Shown: one piece after another, positions 24,941-34,378 of the stretch
Layout of the letters: every line of letters starts with the position of its first letter
Position numbering within the stretch: the stretch's first letter is position 1
Assembly (NCBI RefSeq): GCF_002088945.1
Contig: NZ_NCSU01000011.1
Location: forward strand, 795,920-859,919
DNA from: Henriciella pelagia
GTDB taxonomy: Bacteria > Pseudomonadota > Alphaproteobacteria > Caulobacterales > Hyphomonadaceae
Direction: 5' to 3'
Length of the DNA: 64,000 bases
Made by a program: the position numbers and the translations under genes
The notes under the pieces: generated by a model
Databases searched by the model: none
What the model was told of the DNA's origin: nothing
Seen by the model: the letters and a program-made list of their open reading frames with translations, nothing else

Positions 24941-27900
24941 GCGTGCACTTTCTGCGATTGCGATGGCTTGCGCCCGAAGGCCGACCCGATTGTACGGACA
25001 ACAACGTAAAACAAAGGTGCAAAAAGCAAGCCGAAGAGCGTCGCGGCGATAACACCGCCGAGCACGGCCGAACCAATCGCGACCCGGGCCGCAGCCCCTG
25101 CCCCCGAGCTGAGCGCCAGAGGCAACACGCCGAAGCCAAAAGCAAAGCTCGTCATCACGATTGGCCGGAAGCGCATGCGCACGGCTTCAAGCGTGGCTTC
25201 CACCAGCGCCTTGCCCTGCTCTTCAAGGCCCTTCGCAAATTCAACGATCAGGATGGCATTCTTCGACGCAAGTCCGACCGTGGTCAGCAGGCCGACCTGT
25301 AAGAACACATCATTGGCGAGCCCACCAAGGTGCGCCGCGATCATCGGACCAGCCACACCGAGCGGCGCCACTAAAAGCACTGCAATTGGAACCGTCCAGC
25401 TCTCATAGAGCGCAGCGAGGCAGAGGAAGACGAACAGGATCGATATGACATAGAGCAGCGTTGCCTGATTGCCCGATTCTCTTTCCTGCGCGCTAATCCC
25501 GGACCATTCCGATGAGAAACCACCCGGCAGCTGCGAAATCAGCTCTTCCATCTTGTCGAGGGCGGCTCCAGAGCTCTGACCCGGCGCGGGCTGGCCCTGA
25601 ATATTGACGGCTGGCAAGCCATTATAGCGTTGCAGCTGTGGTGAGCCGTAGCTCCATTCGGTTGATACAAGCTCCTCGAGCGGCGTCATTTCCCCGCTGG
25701 CATTGCGAACCTGCCAACTGGACAGGTCTTCCGGCTGCATGCGGTACGGTGCATCGCCCTGCACATAGACGCGCTTGATGCGACCGCGATCAAGAAAGTC
25801 ATTCACATAGGTCCCACCGTAACCGACGGCCAGAAGACTGGTAATGTCGGATGGCGACACGCCATAGGCCTGCGCCTTCTGATAATCGACATCAATCTTG
25901 AATTGCGGGCTGTCCTCAATACCATTCGGCCTGACGCCCATCAGTTCCGGGCTCTGGCTCGCCATGCCGAGAAGCTGGTTGCGTGCATTGAGAAGCGCTT
26001 CATGTCCTGCGCCCGATGCATCCTGCAGATAGAGATCAAAACCGCTGGAATTGCCCAGTTCGCGGATCGGCGGAGGCACAATGGCGAAAATGCGTGCATC
26101 GATATTCTGAGAAAAGTGCGCGGATGCGCGCCCGGCAATCGCTTCGGCAGACTGGCTCGGATCTGGACGTTCAGACCAGTCCTTCAATGCACCGAAGGCA
26201 ATACCGTTGTTCTGCCCCTGCCCCGCAAAGCTGAAGCCCGATAGCACGAACATGCCCCCAATGTTCTCGCCCTCTTCTGTCTCGTAATAGTTGTAGACCT
26301 CGTCCATCACCGCGGACGTCCGCTCAAGGCTTGAACCGACGGGCAGCTGGACCAGAGTGATGAAATTTCCCTGGTCTTCCTGCGGCAGGAAGGAGGTTGG
26401 CAGGCGCGTGAAACCAACAGCCACGAGCGCCACCAGCACCGCAAAGACACCCATGAATATCCAGCGCCGACTGACAATCCGCTGCACGGTGGCCGCATAG
26501 CCCGCACGGACCCGGTCGAAGCCATTGTTGAAAATTTCGACCGGGCGCCCCAGCAGGCCAGTCTTCTTCTCCGGGTCATGCTTCTTGAGCAAAGTTGCAC
26601 AAAGAGCCGGCGACAGGATGATCGCAACCATCACCGATAGCGCCATCGCCGACACAATCGTCACAGAGAACTGGCGATAGATGACGCCGGCCGCGCCGGG
26701 GAAGAAGGCCATCGGTATGAAGACGGCGGAAAGGACCACCGCAATACCGACGAGCGCGCCTGTAATCTGGCGCATTGACTTGCGCGTCGCCTCTCGTGGC
26801 TCGAGACCATCTTCCTCGATAACCCGCTCCACATTCTCGACAACCACAATGGCATCATCGACGAGCAGGCCAATGGCAAGGACCAGGGCAAACATCGTCA
26901 GCACATTGATGGAGAAACCGAGCGTGAAAAGAACCGCAAATGTCCCAAGAAGGACGATTGGCACAGCGATCATCGGCACGAACGCCGCGCGGAAGCTCTG
27001 AAGGAAAACCAGGATAACCAGGAAGACCAGGAAAATTGCTTCGATGAGCGTCTTCTGCACTTCGTGTATGGATGTCTCGATAAAAGGCGTTGCATCAACC
27101 GGGAAGTTATACTCCATGTCCGGCGGGAATTCCTGTGAGAGCCGTTCGACCTCTGCCTTGACGGCTTCTGCGGTATCGAGCGCATTGGCACCGGTCGCGA
27201 GGGAGACGGCAAACCCCGTCGACGGGTATCCGTTATACCGTGCCCGGAATGAATAATTCTCCGCCCCCATTTCCACGCGCCCCACATCGCGCAGCCTCAC
27301 GGAGCCGCCTTCCGGCGTCGTGAAGATCAGGAGGTCCCTGAACTCTTCGGGCGTCGTGAGGAGTGACTGCAGCGTGATGGTCGCATTGATTTCCTGCCCT
27401 TCGACAGATGGCGCTCCACCAAGCGCGCCCGACGCCACCTGGGTGTTCTGCGCGCGGATCGCCGCAATGATATCGGCGGGCACAAGGTTGAATTCCGTCA
27501 GCTTGTTGGGATCAAGCCAGATCCGCATCGCATATTGGGATCCGAACAACTGAACGCTGCCGACCCCGTCGATCCGGCTGATCGAGTCGTAGATATAGGA
27601 GCGGACATAGTCCCCAAGGTCGGTCTGGTCGAATGTCGAATTCGGTGAATAGACCGCAGTGATCAGCAGAAAGCTGGAATTTGCCTTGTTAACGCTCACC
27701 CCCTGACGCTGGACCTGTTCTGGCAGGAGCGGCGTCGCAAGCGAAACCTTGTTCTGAACCTGCACCTGCGCGACGTCCGGGTCCGTGCCCGTTTCAAAGG
27801 TCAGCGTGATGGTGGCCTGGCCGGATGAACTGGACGAGGCAGTGATATAGTCCAGTCCATCGAGCCCGGTCATCTGCTGCTCAATAACCTGCGTTACCGA

Positions 27901-28077
27901 ATCTTCGACAGCTTTTGCCGAGGCACCAGGATAGATGGCGTTCACACTGATCGTTGTCGGTGCGATGTCGGGATATTGCGACACCGGCAGGGACCGCAGC
28001 GACATGATACCTGCCAGCATGACAATGATGGAGATCACCCATGCAAAGACAGGGCGATCAATGAAGAAATTGGCCAT
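24937..28077 (-). CDS. RND efflux inner membrane pump, HAE1 (AcrB/MexB) type
   Basis: The 1046-residue protein has the duplicated 12-helix layout of HAE1 pumps. The N-terminal family sequence FFIDRPVFAWVISIIVMLAG is present, as are the proton-relay aspartates in ALVLAIGLLVDDAIVVVENV (near residue 407) and the second-half helix TVGLASKNAILIVEFAKGL with its lysine. The two large periplasmic loops bind drugs. It uses the proton gradient to export amphipathic compounds. The gene lies 12 bases after the adaptor gene. Confidence 0.95.
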   Translation of the reverse strand: MANFFIDRPVFAWVISIIVMLAGIMSLRSLPVSQYPDIAPTTISVNAIYPGASAKAVEDSVTQVIEQQMTGLDGLDYITASSSSSGQATITLTFETGTDPDVAQVQVQNKVSLATPLLPEQVQRQGVSVNKANSSFLLITAVYSPNSTFDQTDLGDYVRSYIYDSISRIDGVGSVQLFGSQYAMRIWLDPNKLTEFNLVPADIIAAIRAQNTQVASGALGGAPSVEGQEINATITLQSLLTTPEEFRDLLIFTTPEGGSVRLRDVGRVEMGAENYSFRARYNGYPSTGFAVSLATGANALDTAEAVKAEVERLSQEFPPDMEYNFPVDATPFIETSIHEVQKTLIEAIFLVFLVILVFLQSFRAAFVPMIAVPIVLLGTFAVLFTLGFSINVLTMFALVLAIGLLVDDAIVVVENVERVIEEDGLEPREATRKSMRQITGALVGIAVVLSAVFIPMAFFPGAAGVIYRQFSVTIVSAMALSVMVAIILSPALCATLLKKHDPEKKTGLLGRPVEIFNNGFDRVRAGYAATVQRIVSRRWIFMGVFAVLVALVAVGFTRLPTSFLPQEDQGNFITLVQLPVGSSLERTSAVMDEVYNYYETEEGENIGGMFVLSGFSFAGQGQNNGIAFGALKDWSERPDPSQSAEAIAGRASAHFSQNIDARIFAIVPPPIRELGNSSGFDLYLQDASGAGHEALLNARNQLLGMASQSPELMGVRPNGIEDSPQFKIDVDYQKAQAYGVSPSDITSLLAVGYGGTYVNDFLDRGRIKRVYVQGDAPYRMQPEDLSSWQVRNASGEMTPLEELVSTEWSYGSPQLQRYNGLPAVNIQGQPAPGQSSGAALDKMEELISQLPGGFSSEWSGISAQERESGNQATLLYVISILFVFLCLAALYESWTVPIAVLLVAPLGVAGPMIAAHLGGLANDVFLQVGLLTTVGLASKNAILIVEFAKGLEEQGKALVEATLEAVRMRFRPIVMTSFAFGFGVLPLALSSGAGAAARVAIGSAVLGGVIAATLFGLLFAPLFYVVVRTIGSAFGRKPSQSQKVHA

Positions 28078-28089
28078 TATGGCGTTCCG

Positions 28090-29331
28090 TTATTCTGGGG
28101 AGATACCGGTGGAGTCGCCGGACAGCGAAGCGAGGCTGGCGCCGTCCGCATTGATTGCCTGAACCGGGGCACCGGCTCTCACACTCTGCAAACCTTCCAC
28201 AATGACCGCATCACCGGGCGACAACCCGTCAGTCACGATCCAGTTCGAGTCGCTCGACTCCTGGATTTTGATGGGACGTTGCTCTGCCACGCCATCCTTT
28301 GCAACAAAGACATAAGCGTCGCCCCTCGGTGTGCGCTGCACAGCACGCTGCGGGACGAGATAGACGTTTTCATATGAGCCTGCCGCAAATTCGGCTTTAA
28401 GGAACATGCCCGGCAGGAGCAGGTCGTCCGGATTGGGAACCTGCGCCCTTACGATCACGGTGCCGGCTTCCTGGTCGACGCTCACTTCGGTGAACTCGAT
28501 GTGCCCGCGATGCTCGTATTGTGTGCCATCCTCAAAATGCACAGTCACCGGCACGCTGGCGGTGTCTCCGACCGTGCGGATCTTCCCGGTCGCGACATCC
28601 TGTTTCCAGCGCAGGACTTCCGTACTTGCAGCTGTCATGTCGATATAGATCGGATCGAGCTGCAGGATCCGCGCGAGGGGGGTCGCCTGGTTGGCCGTCA
28701 CAAGTGCGCCCTGCGTTACCGAAGAGCGACCAATCTGGCCGTCAATTGGCGCACGAACCTGCGTGCGGGCAAGATCAATCCGCGCGCGCTCCAGTGCGGC
28801 ACGCTGGATACCCACTTCGGCAGCCGCCTGTTTCGCGGCGGCCACAGCCTCATCATAAGATTGCTGGCTGACCGCATTGATATCGGCGAGGCGTTCGAAC
28901 CGACGTGCCGTTTCCTGCGCGGTCGCTGCGGAGGCCTCGGCCCTCGCAAGAGCGGCCTTCGCGCTTTCGACGGCGGCGTGATACTCAGCGGCGTCGATCT
29001 GGTAGAGCGGCTGGCCCGCCTTCACCTGCTCACCTTCTGTGAAGAGACGGTTCTGGATGAGGCCCGTAACCTGCGGCCGGATTTCTGCCTGCGCAAATGG
29101 CGTGGTGCGCCCCGGCAGGACGCGCACGCTGCCAACCGATTCCGGTTGCGCTTTCATGACCTCGACGCGCGCAGCCTGCGGCTGCATCTGCTGTCCGACC
29201 GCACCGGCGCTGGCATTGTCGCCGCCACAGGCACTGAGCGCCAGTAGCGATACACCACCAATCAGTCCGGCCAGGGCACGGCGCATGGTGACGCGGCCCG
29301 GAACAATCTGGGAGGAAACCGGGAGGAGCAT
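28090..29331 (-). CDS. RND efflux periplasmic adaptor (AcrA/MexA type)
   Basis: A 413-residue membrane fusion protein with a lipobox (GGVSLLALSAC), a lipoyl-like domain, a coiled-coil hairpin (AALARAEASAATAQETARRF and its return strand) and a beta-barrel domain. It bridges pump and outer membrane channel. I start at 29331, which has AAGGA six bases upstream. The ATG at 29286, directly before the signal sequence, is possible. The gene opens the three-gene operon and its promoter faces the TetR gene. Confidence 0.92.
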   Translation of the reverse strand: MLLPVSSQIVPGRVTMRRALAGLIGGVSLLALSACGGDNASAGAVGQQMQPQAARVEVMKAQPESVGSVRVLPGRTTPFAQAEIRPQVTGLIQNRLFTEGEQVKAGQPLYQIDAAEYHAAVESAKAALARAEASAATAQETARRFERLADINAVSQQSYDEAVAAAKQAAAEVGIQRAALERARIDLARTQVRAPIDGQIGRSSVTQGALVTANQATPLARILQLDPIYIDMTAASTEVLRWKQDVATGKIRTVGDTASVPVTVHFEDGTQYEHRGHIEFTEVSVDQEAGTVIVRAQVPNPDDLLLPGMFLKAEFAAGSYENVYLVPQRAVQRTPRGDAYVFVAKDGVAEQRPIKIQESSDSNWIVTDGLSPGDAVIVEGLQSVRAGAPVQAINADGASLASLSGDSTGISPE

Positions 29332-29390
29332 ATGTTGTCCTTCTTCACGCAGGTCCGCCAGCATTCTGGTCTGAACACGCGCTTGCTTTT

Positions 29391-29408
29391 ATAGAATGAA
29401 CGTTCTAT
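29391..29408. promoter_or_regulatory. Inverted repeat, probable TetR operator of the RND operon
   Basis: ATAGAA-TGAACG-TTCTAT is an inverted repeat with an inner GAACGTTC palindrome, in the gap between the divergent adaptor and TetR genes. This is the usual place and shape for an AcrR/TtgR-like operator. Confidence 0.65.
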
Positions 29409-29453
29409 CTAATGGTGCGCCGCAACATGTCAAGACACGAGAAGGTGGATTTA

Positions 29454-30065
29454 GTGCAAAAGGCACACAAAACGATGACAGGGGCCGAGAAACGCCGCGA
29501 GGCGCGCCGCGATCAGGTGCTGGATGCGGCGTCAGCCTGTTTCGTCGAACATGGGTTTCACGGAGCCGGAATGGCGAAAGTCGCCAAGAAGGCGCAGATG
29601 AGCGTCGGTCACATCTACCATTATTTTGAAAGCAAGGAAGCGATCATCGCGGCCATAGTTGATCGCGAATCTGAACTGGCTGTCGAACGCTTTGCAGAAC
29701 TTTACGCCCTGCCAAGCGATGAGATTGCAGCGGCCATGATCAACCGCGCCGAGGACATCGTGGTCACCAAGTCGGACGCTTTCCAGTCTGCGCTCAATCT
29801 GGAAATCCAGGCCGAAGCGCAAAGAAATCCCCACATCGCCGCCATCCTGCAGGAACACGACAAGAAAATCCGCGGCCTGTTCTCCAATATCCTGAATACC
29901 AAGCTTGGCCTCACTGACGCCGATGCCCGGACAGAACTTCTCATGTCCCTGTTCGGGGGTCTCGCCTCCCGCGTCCTGCGCAATCCGGGCCTGAAGCGGG
30001 AGAAGCTCATCCCCCTCTTCCAAAGTCTGATGCATAATCTTCTGAACGAGCCAGCGAACGCGTGA
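29454..30065 (+). CDS. TetR/AcrR family repressor of the RND operon
   Basis: A regulator of about 203 residues. The helix-turn-helix lies in its first 55 residues (ASACFVEHGFHGAGMAKVAK, then QMSVGHIYHYFESKEAI). The rest is a TetR C-terminal domain. I favour the GTG at 29454 because GAGAAGG lies eight bases before it. The ATG at 29412 is possible but sits three bases from the operator and lacks a ribosome site. Divergent orientation and the shared operator suggest it represses the pump until a substrate binds. Confidence 0.88.
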   Translation: MQKAHKTMTGAEKRREARRDQVLDAASACFVEHGFHGAGMAKVAKKAQMSVGHIYHYFESKEAIIAAIVDRESELAVERFAELYALPSDEIAAAMINRAEDIVVTKSDAFQSALNLEIQAEAQRNPHIAAILQEHDKKIRGLFSNILNTKLGLTDADARTELLMSLFGGLASRVLRNPGLKREKLIPLFQSLMHNLLNEPANA

Positions 30066-30125
30066 ACCAAATGGCGGCTTGCGGGTTAGTGATCTGACGA
30101 AACTGACAAAAGTACTGCTCTGCAT

Positions 30126-30737
30126 ATGACCGCTTCGACTGACGATCCTCTGGAAAATGTCCTCGACCGCGCCATCAAGGAAACTGATGGCGACAAGGTA
30201 TCATTTGGTGACCTGCTGGACATGTTCGGGCACCGTTCATTCGGGCCCGTAGTGGCCCTTCTGGGCCTGATCGCGGTCATTCCGCCAGTTGGAGGCATTC
30301 CGGGTCTGCCGGCAGCCATCGGCCTGATCATCCTCCTGTTCAGCGCCCAGATCGTCTTCGGGGCCAGCCACATATGGGTGCCTGATTTCATCGAGAATCT
30401 GTCGATCGAGAAGGAGAAATTGCGAAAGGCAGAGGACCGCTGGAGCAAGTGGCTGAAACGCATCGACCGACTCATCTCCGAACGTATGGACTTTCTCACC
30501 GGCGGCTGGGCGGTCTATATCGCCGCCATCCTCATCAGCGTGCTCGCCATACTGATGATTCCGCTCGAACTCGTGCCCTTTGCCGCCGCCGCTCCCGGCG
30601 TCGCGATCATGGTATTCGGTCTCGCCTTCGTGGCACGCGACGGCGTTCTCATGCTGATCGGATATGCGACGTCAGCGATTGCCATTGGCCTGGCCATCAC
30701 GCTCGTTCCCTGGGGAACGGTCGCGGGCTGGTTCTAG
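30126..30737 (+). CDS. ExoD family membrane protein
   Basis: The 203-residue protein matches the exopolysaccharide synthesis ExoD family. The N-terminal part includes GHRSFGPVVALLGLIAVIPP and GGIPGLPA (residues about 39-65), and four to five membrane helices follow. ExoD is needed for exopolysaccharide production in Rhizobium, but its molecular role is unknown. The gene ends two bases before the stop of the convergent TetR gene, with no terminator between them. Confidence 0.85.
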   Translation: MTASTDDPLENVLDRAIKETDGDKVSFGDLLDMFGHRSFGPVVALLGLIAVIPPVGGIPGLPAAIGLIILLFSAQIVFGASHIWVPDFIENLSIEKEKLRKAEDRWSKWLKRIDRLISERMDFLTGGWAVYIAAILISVLAILMIPLELVPFAAAAPGVAIMVFGLAFVARDGVLMLIGYATSAIAIGLAITLVPWGTVAGWF

Positions 30738-30738
30738 C

Positions 30739-31350
30739 CTAGTTCCTGGGCACAATCAGGTGCGAGCAGAGCTTTTCTGCAAGATCGACCGTCTCGACCG
30801 CCTCGGCTACAAGATCGATGTCGCCCTGGTCATAGCGGCGCTGCACATACGCACTGCCTGACAGCAGCATGCCGGCCACCAGTCGCGGCATCCCCCCCGT
30901 CTCGCCCGGCATGCCGAAATCGATCGCAAGCAGTTCGCAGAGGCGGTCTTCATACTGAACCCTGATCCGCGACAGCTCGCCGAGAATGGACGGGTTGGCA
31001 TGACGGGTCTGGATAAACTCACGATATGAAAAACTGCCGCTCGCGACCAGCCGGCCATAAGACCATTTCAGCCAGTCCCTCCACACCTCGAATGCGGTGG
31101 CATTCGGATCGCGCTCCTCAAGCCTCTCCGAAAACAACGTATAAAAGTAGTTGTCGCCCGCGCTTGCGAGTTCCTGCTTGGTGGCGAAGTGACGATACAG
31201 GGTCTGCACATGAACACCGGCAGCTTCGGCAATTTCATCAAGCGTCGCATCGTCATAGCCTTTTGCAAAAAACACAGACTGCGCGGCGCGCACCAGCTTG
31301 CGGCGCGTCTCTGCCTTCCGTTTTGATCTCAAAGGGTATTTGACCGGCAT
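30739..31350 (-). CDS. TetR family regulator (intact paralogue of the 39657 remnant)
   Basis: A 203-residue regulator with an N-terminal HTH (residues about 15-60, VFFAKGYDDATLDEIAEAAG, then HVQTLYRHFATKQEL). Its C-terminal domain has the distinctive segments FIQTRHANPSILGELSRIR and MPRLVAGMLLSGSAYVQRRY. The same segments recur in the fragment at 39657. I start at the ATG at 31350 because AGGAAAG lies just upstream. The GTG at 31368 has no site. It may control the PQQ-dehydrogenase locus that begins 530 bases away. Confidence 0.85.
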   Translation of the reverse strand: MPVKYPLRSKRKAETRRKLVRAAQSVFFAKGYDDATLDEIAEAAGVHVQTLYRHFATKQELASAGDNYFYTLFSERLEERDPNATAFEVWRDWLKWSYGRLVASGSFSYREFIQTRHANPSILGELSRIRVQYEDRLCELLAIDFGMPGETGGMPRLVAGMLLSGSAYVQRRYDQGDIDLVAEAVETVDLAEKLCSHLIVPRN

Positions 31351-31477
31351 AAGCTTTCCTAAATTCACGTCTCACCCAATTCCGACAACCTTTTCAGGGC
31401 AGGATCCGGAATTCATCAAGTCATCGTGCGTTAAAGCACTCGGGCGGAATGTTAACCATCTGTTGCAGTTGTTCCTT

Positions 31478-31502
31478 GGAACACTTGGCGAGTATTCCTG
31501 TT
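31478..31502 (+). promoter_or_regulatory. EcfG-type general stress promoter (GGAAC-N16-TGTT)
   Basis: GGAAC at 31478-31482 and TGTT at 31499-31502 are separated by 16 bases, against the sigma-EcfG consensus GGAAC-N16/17-CGTT, so one base differs. Transcription would start near 31510, 13 bases before the ATG of the NepR-like gene. Confidence 0.6.
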
Positions 31503-31522
31503 TTATATGCAGAGATTGAGCC

Positions 31523-31711
31523 ATGACAAAAACTGCTAACATACGCACGAGACGAAATGGAATGACCGAGCCGCGTCAAAAGCGCCGGGCATTTCAGTCC
31601 GCCATGTCGAAAGGCCTGAAGTCGGCCTACAAGCCCGACGCCAATGGTCCACTCATGGATGAGTTCATGTCTCTCCTGGAAGAAGCCGACCGTCAGGCAT
31701 CCAAGGCCTGA
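31523..31711 (+). CDS. NepR-like small anti-sigma factor candidate
   Basis: The 62-residue protein has a basic N-terminus and a C-terminal segment reading GLKSAYKPDANGPLMDEFMS, then LL. Its spacing LK-x2-Y-x4-N-x-P-x2-D-x-F-x2-LL is identical to the NepR core I remember (LKAVYDSVVNEPVPDRFLDL, then L), although the second proline is replaced by Met. NepR holds the extracytoplasmic sigma factor EcfG inactive until the PhyR sigma mimic sequesters it. No ecfG or phyR gene is in the window, so this would be an orphan copy. A second ATG at 31562 is a possible alternative start. Confidence 0.55.
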   Translation: MTKTANIRTRRNGMTEPRQKRRAFQSAMSKGLKSAYKPDANGPLMDEFMSLLEEADRQASKA

Positions 31712-31824
31712 CCGCACTGCGCCCGTCGAGTTCAGCCACCCCTCCAGACCGTCACACCTCCCCGCCTTGAGGCTCGAAGGCAAGCTTTGCTGTTGACTTG
31801 CGCGTGCCATGTCATATCGATAAA

Positions 31825-31838
31825 TGTAGATAACTACA
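31825..31838. promoter_or_regulatory. Inverted repeat upstream of the PQQ dehydrogenase gene
   Basis: TGTAG-ATAA-CTACA is a perfect five-base inverted repeat, 41 bases before the dehydrogenase start, in an AT-rich patch. It could be an operator for the neighbouring TetR-type regulator. Confidence 0.35.
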
Positions 31839-31879
31839 ATTAAGCAGGTTGGCAAACAACCAGCGGGAGGAATCGAACC

Positions 31880-33874
31880 ATGGCGCAAATTGCAAAGCTC
31901 GCAATGCTGCGAGCCTGTGAGGCCGACGCCGATATATCCATGCCTTTCCGTGCGTTTGGCTCATTCGGCCTGCTGTTTACAGCAACGGTCCTCGCGGCCT
32001 GCTCCCCTCAGTCTTCTTCTGGCGCGGCCAGTGAAACCGGGACTGCCGAAGTTCCGCGCACAGAACATGTCTCGGCCGCCAGCGATCCTCATCCCGGCGC
32101 CGAAATCTACGCGCAACGCTGCGCCGCCTGCCATGACAATCCGGAGGCGACCCGCTCCCCCTCCCTTGAGGCCCTTCAGGGGATGGCACCGTCGCAGATC
32201 ACCTTTTCGCTGACCTCGGGCAAGATGCAGGCGCAGGCCGCCGGCCTGGACGATGAGGATATCCGCAATGTCGTCACCTTCCTCGCTGGCACGCCAGACG
32301 ATGACTATGAGACCGCGCAATCTGCCATGTGTGAGGACACATCGATCTCCTTCGACAAGACCTATGTCGAGCGCTGGGGACCCGACCTCGCAAATACCAG
32401 ATATTACGGCCCGGAGCGCAGTTCGCTTGGCAAGGATGACATGGCAAACTTGGAAGTCGCGTGGACGCTCGGCCTGCCCGGCGCATCCGATGTTCGCGGC
32501 TATCCCGTCATTACAGAAGACACGGTATTTGTCGGCGCATCCTCAGGCCACATCTTCGCGGTAGACCGCGAAACAGGCTGCACGAAGTGGCACAATGAAA
32601 TCGGAGTGAATGTGCGCTCATCACTGACCCTTGGCGAGGTAAGCGGCGCGCCCGCCATCTTCTTCCAGGAAGGCTCGACAAATGTGTTCGCCCTGGATGG
32701 CGCCACCGGCGAAGTGCTGTGGAGCGCCAGGGCGGGCGTCTTGCCACAAAATATGGGAACCGCCGCTCCGGTTCAGGCCGGCGACAAGCTGATCGTGCCG
32801 CTTTCCGCCATCGATGTCGCAGCCGCTGGTGATCCGAAATATGAGTGCTGCAAGGGCCATGGAGCTGTTACGGCGCTGGACGCCAATACTGGCGAGCGTC
32901 TCTGGGCCACTCACATGACCGAGAATGCAGAGCCGACCACCCTGTCTTCTGTCGGTACGCAGCTCTACGGCCCATCCGGCGCACCGGTCTGGACGACCCC
33001 AACCCTCGACCTTGAAAAGAACCGTATCTACTTCGGCACCGGCGAAAACACGTCGGCACCAGCGACCGACACAAGCGATGCCATCTTTGCGCTCGACCTC
33101 GATACTGGTGACATCCTGTGGAGCTATCAGGCAACCGAACAGGACATGTTCAACATGGCGTGCGGCGGCTTCGGCAGCGGCGGGCCCAACTGCCCCTCCC
33201 CGCGCGGCCCCGATGTCGACTTTGGCGGCGCCATCACGCTAACCAGGCTTGCGGACGGTACGGATGTTCTCGTGGGTGGCCAGAAAGCCGGCGTGGTGCA
33301 TGTACTCAACGCTGACACGGGCGAGCTGATCTGGAAGACCCGCATTTCCGCCGGCTCAGCCCTGGGCGGGATCCATTGGGGTCTTACCGTTGCAAATGGT
33401 GTGATTTACGCGCCATCCTCCGACCCCGACTTTCCCCTCCCCAATTACACTCCCAGGCCCGGGCTCTACGCGCTGGACCTGCAAACCGGGGATATCATCT
33501 GGAGCCATGCTGCCAGTCGCGATTGTGCCGAAGGCGCACGTCCCGTCCGCCCCGGCGGGGATACCCCCTATCCCGATTGCGTGTTCCAGTACGGCTATTC
33601 AGCGGCCCCGGCATCGAATGACGAACTCGTCTTCATCGGCGCGCTCAATGGCATGATGCGCGCCTTTGATGCCGAAACGGGAGAGGTCGTCTGGGAGTAC
33701 GATACGGTACGGGCCTATGACGCGGTGAACGGCGTCGAGACCCATGGCGGCGCCATCGACAATTCCGGGCCATCACTGGCAGGCGACATGCTGTTTGTCC
33801 CGTCCGGCTATGCCGCTTTCGGACAGATGCCAGGCAACGCCTTCATTGCCTTCCGCGCCGCACAGGGAGACTGA
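31880..33874 (+). CDS. PQQ-dependent alcohol dehydrogenase with N-terminal cytochrome c domain
   Basis: The 664-residue quinoprotein has a lipoprotein-like leader (FTATVLAAC). A cytochrome c heme site, QRCAACHDN, lies near residue 80. An eight-bladed propeller with repeated W-motifs such as ALDLDTGDILWSY follows. The adjacent cysteines in PKYECCKGHG are the vicinal disulfide typical of quinoprotein alcohol dehydrogenases. The cytochrome-first domain order resembles polyvinyl-alcohol dehydrogenase. It would oxidise an alcohol in the periplasm and pass electrons to its heme. GGGAGGA precedes the ATG at 31880. It is the first gene of a six-gene arm. Confidence 0.85.
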   Translation: MAQIAKLAMLRACEADADISMPFRAFGSFGLLFTATVLAACSPQSSSGAASETGTAEVPRTEHVSAASDPHPGAEIYAQRCAACHDNPEATRSPSLEALQGMAPSQITFSLTSGKMQAQAAGLDDEDIRNVVTFLAGTPDDDYETAQSAMCEDTSISFDKTYVERWGPDLANTRYYGPERSSLGKDDMANLEVAWTLGLPGASDVRGYPVITEDTVFVGASSGHIFAVDRETGCTKWHNEIGVNVRSSLTLGEVSGAPAIFFQEGSTNVFALDGATGEVLWSARAGVLPQNMGTAAPVQAGDKLIVPLSAIDVAAAGDPKYECCKGHGAVTALDANTGERLWATHMTENAEPTTLSSVGTQLYGPSGAPVWTTPTLDLEKNRIYFGTGENTSAPATDTSDAIFALDLDTGDILWSYQATEQDMFNMACGGFGSGGPNCPSPRGPDVDFGGAITLTRLADGTDVLVGGQKAGVVHVLNADTGELIWKTRISAGSALGGIHWGLTVANGVIYAPSSDPDFPLPNYTPRPGLYALDLQTGDIIWSHAASRDCAEGARPVRPGGDTPYPDCVFQYGYSAAPASNDELVFIGALNGMMRAFDAETGEVVWEYDTVRAYDAVNGVETHGGAIDNSGPSLAGDMLFVPSGYAAFGQMPGNAFIAFRAAQGD

Positions 33875-33878
33875 CCCA

Positions 33879-34373
33879 ATGACCATCAAGGACCTTCTCA
33901 TGTCCGCAGCGATCGTCGGCATGCTGGCGACGACGGCAGCCTGCTCCGGCGAGAATGGCACCGAAACCAGCCCGGACGACGATCACGCTGGCGAACCGGC
34001 CCATGTCGTCGCCATGCACGACTTCATGAATGAGGAACTGGACGTCGTTGCTGACAAGATCTGGGATCATCAGGGTTACATCATCACCGTGGAAGGCGAG
34101 GAAAGTCTCTTCCCGACCACGGATGAGGGCTGGCAGGCCGTCGCTGACGCAGCCGACGAGATGGCCGCCCTTTCAGAAGTCCTCGCCACCGAGACATACA
34201 GTCTCGGAGAGCAGGACTGGGTCACCTATTCAGAAGGTCTTGCCGTGGCAGCCGGTCAGGTGAAGGACGCTGCATTGGCGCAGGATGAAGAGGCGGTGTT
34301 CGAGGCTGGCGGCCTCATGTACCGCGTCTGCCGTTCCTGCCATGAGCGCTTTCGCACGTACGGAAAAAGCTGA
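33879..34373 (+). CDS. C-type cytochrome-like lipoprotein with C-terminal CxxCH
   Basis: The 164-residue product has a lipoprotein signal (VGMLATTAAC, Cys22), a helical domain of about 120 residues and a C-terminal heme motif CRSCHERFRTYG, as in cytochrome c' four-helix proteins. It starts four bases after the dehydrogenase gene, with GGGAGA upstream. It probably accepts electrons from the dehydrogenase at the outer face of the inner membrane or in the periplasm. I name no specific family because the helical part is not one I recognise firmly. Confidence 0.7.
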   Translation: MTIKDLLMSAAIVGMLATTAACSGENGTETSPDDDHAGEPAHVVAMHDFMNEELDVVADKIWDHQGYIITVEGEESLFPTTDEGWQAVADAADEMAALSEVLATETYSLGEQDWVTYSEGLAVAAGQVKDAALAQDEEAVFEAGGLMYRVCRSCHERFRTYGKS

Positions 34374-34378
34374 CGACC

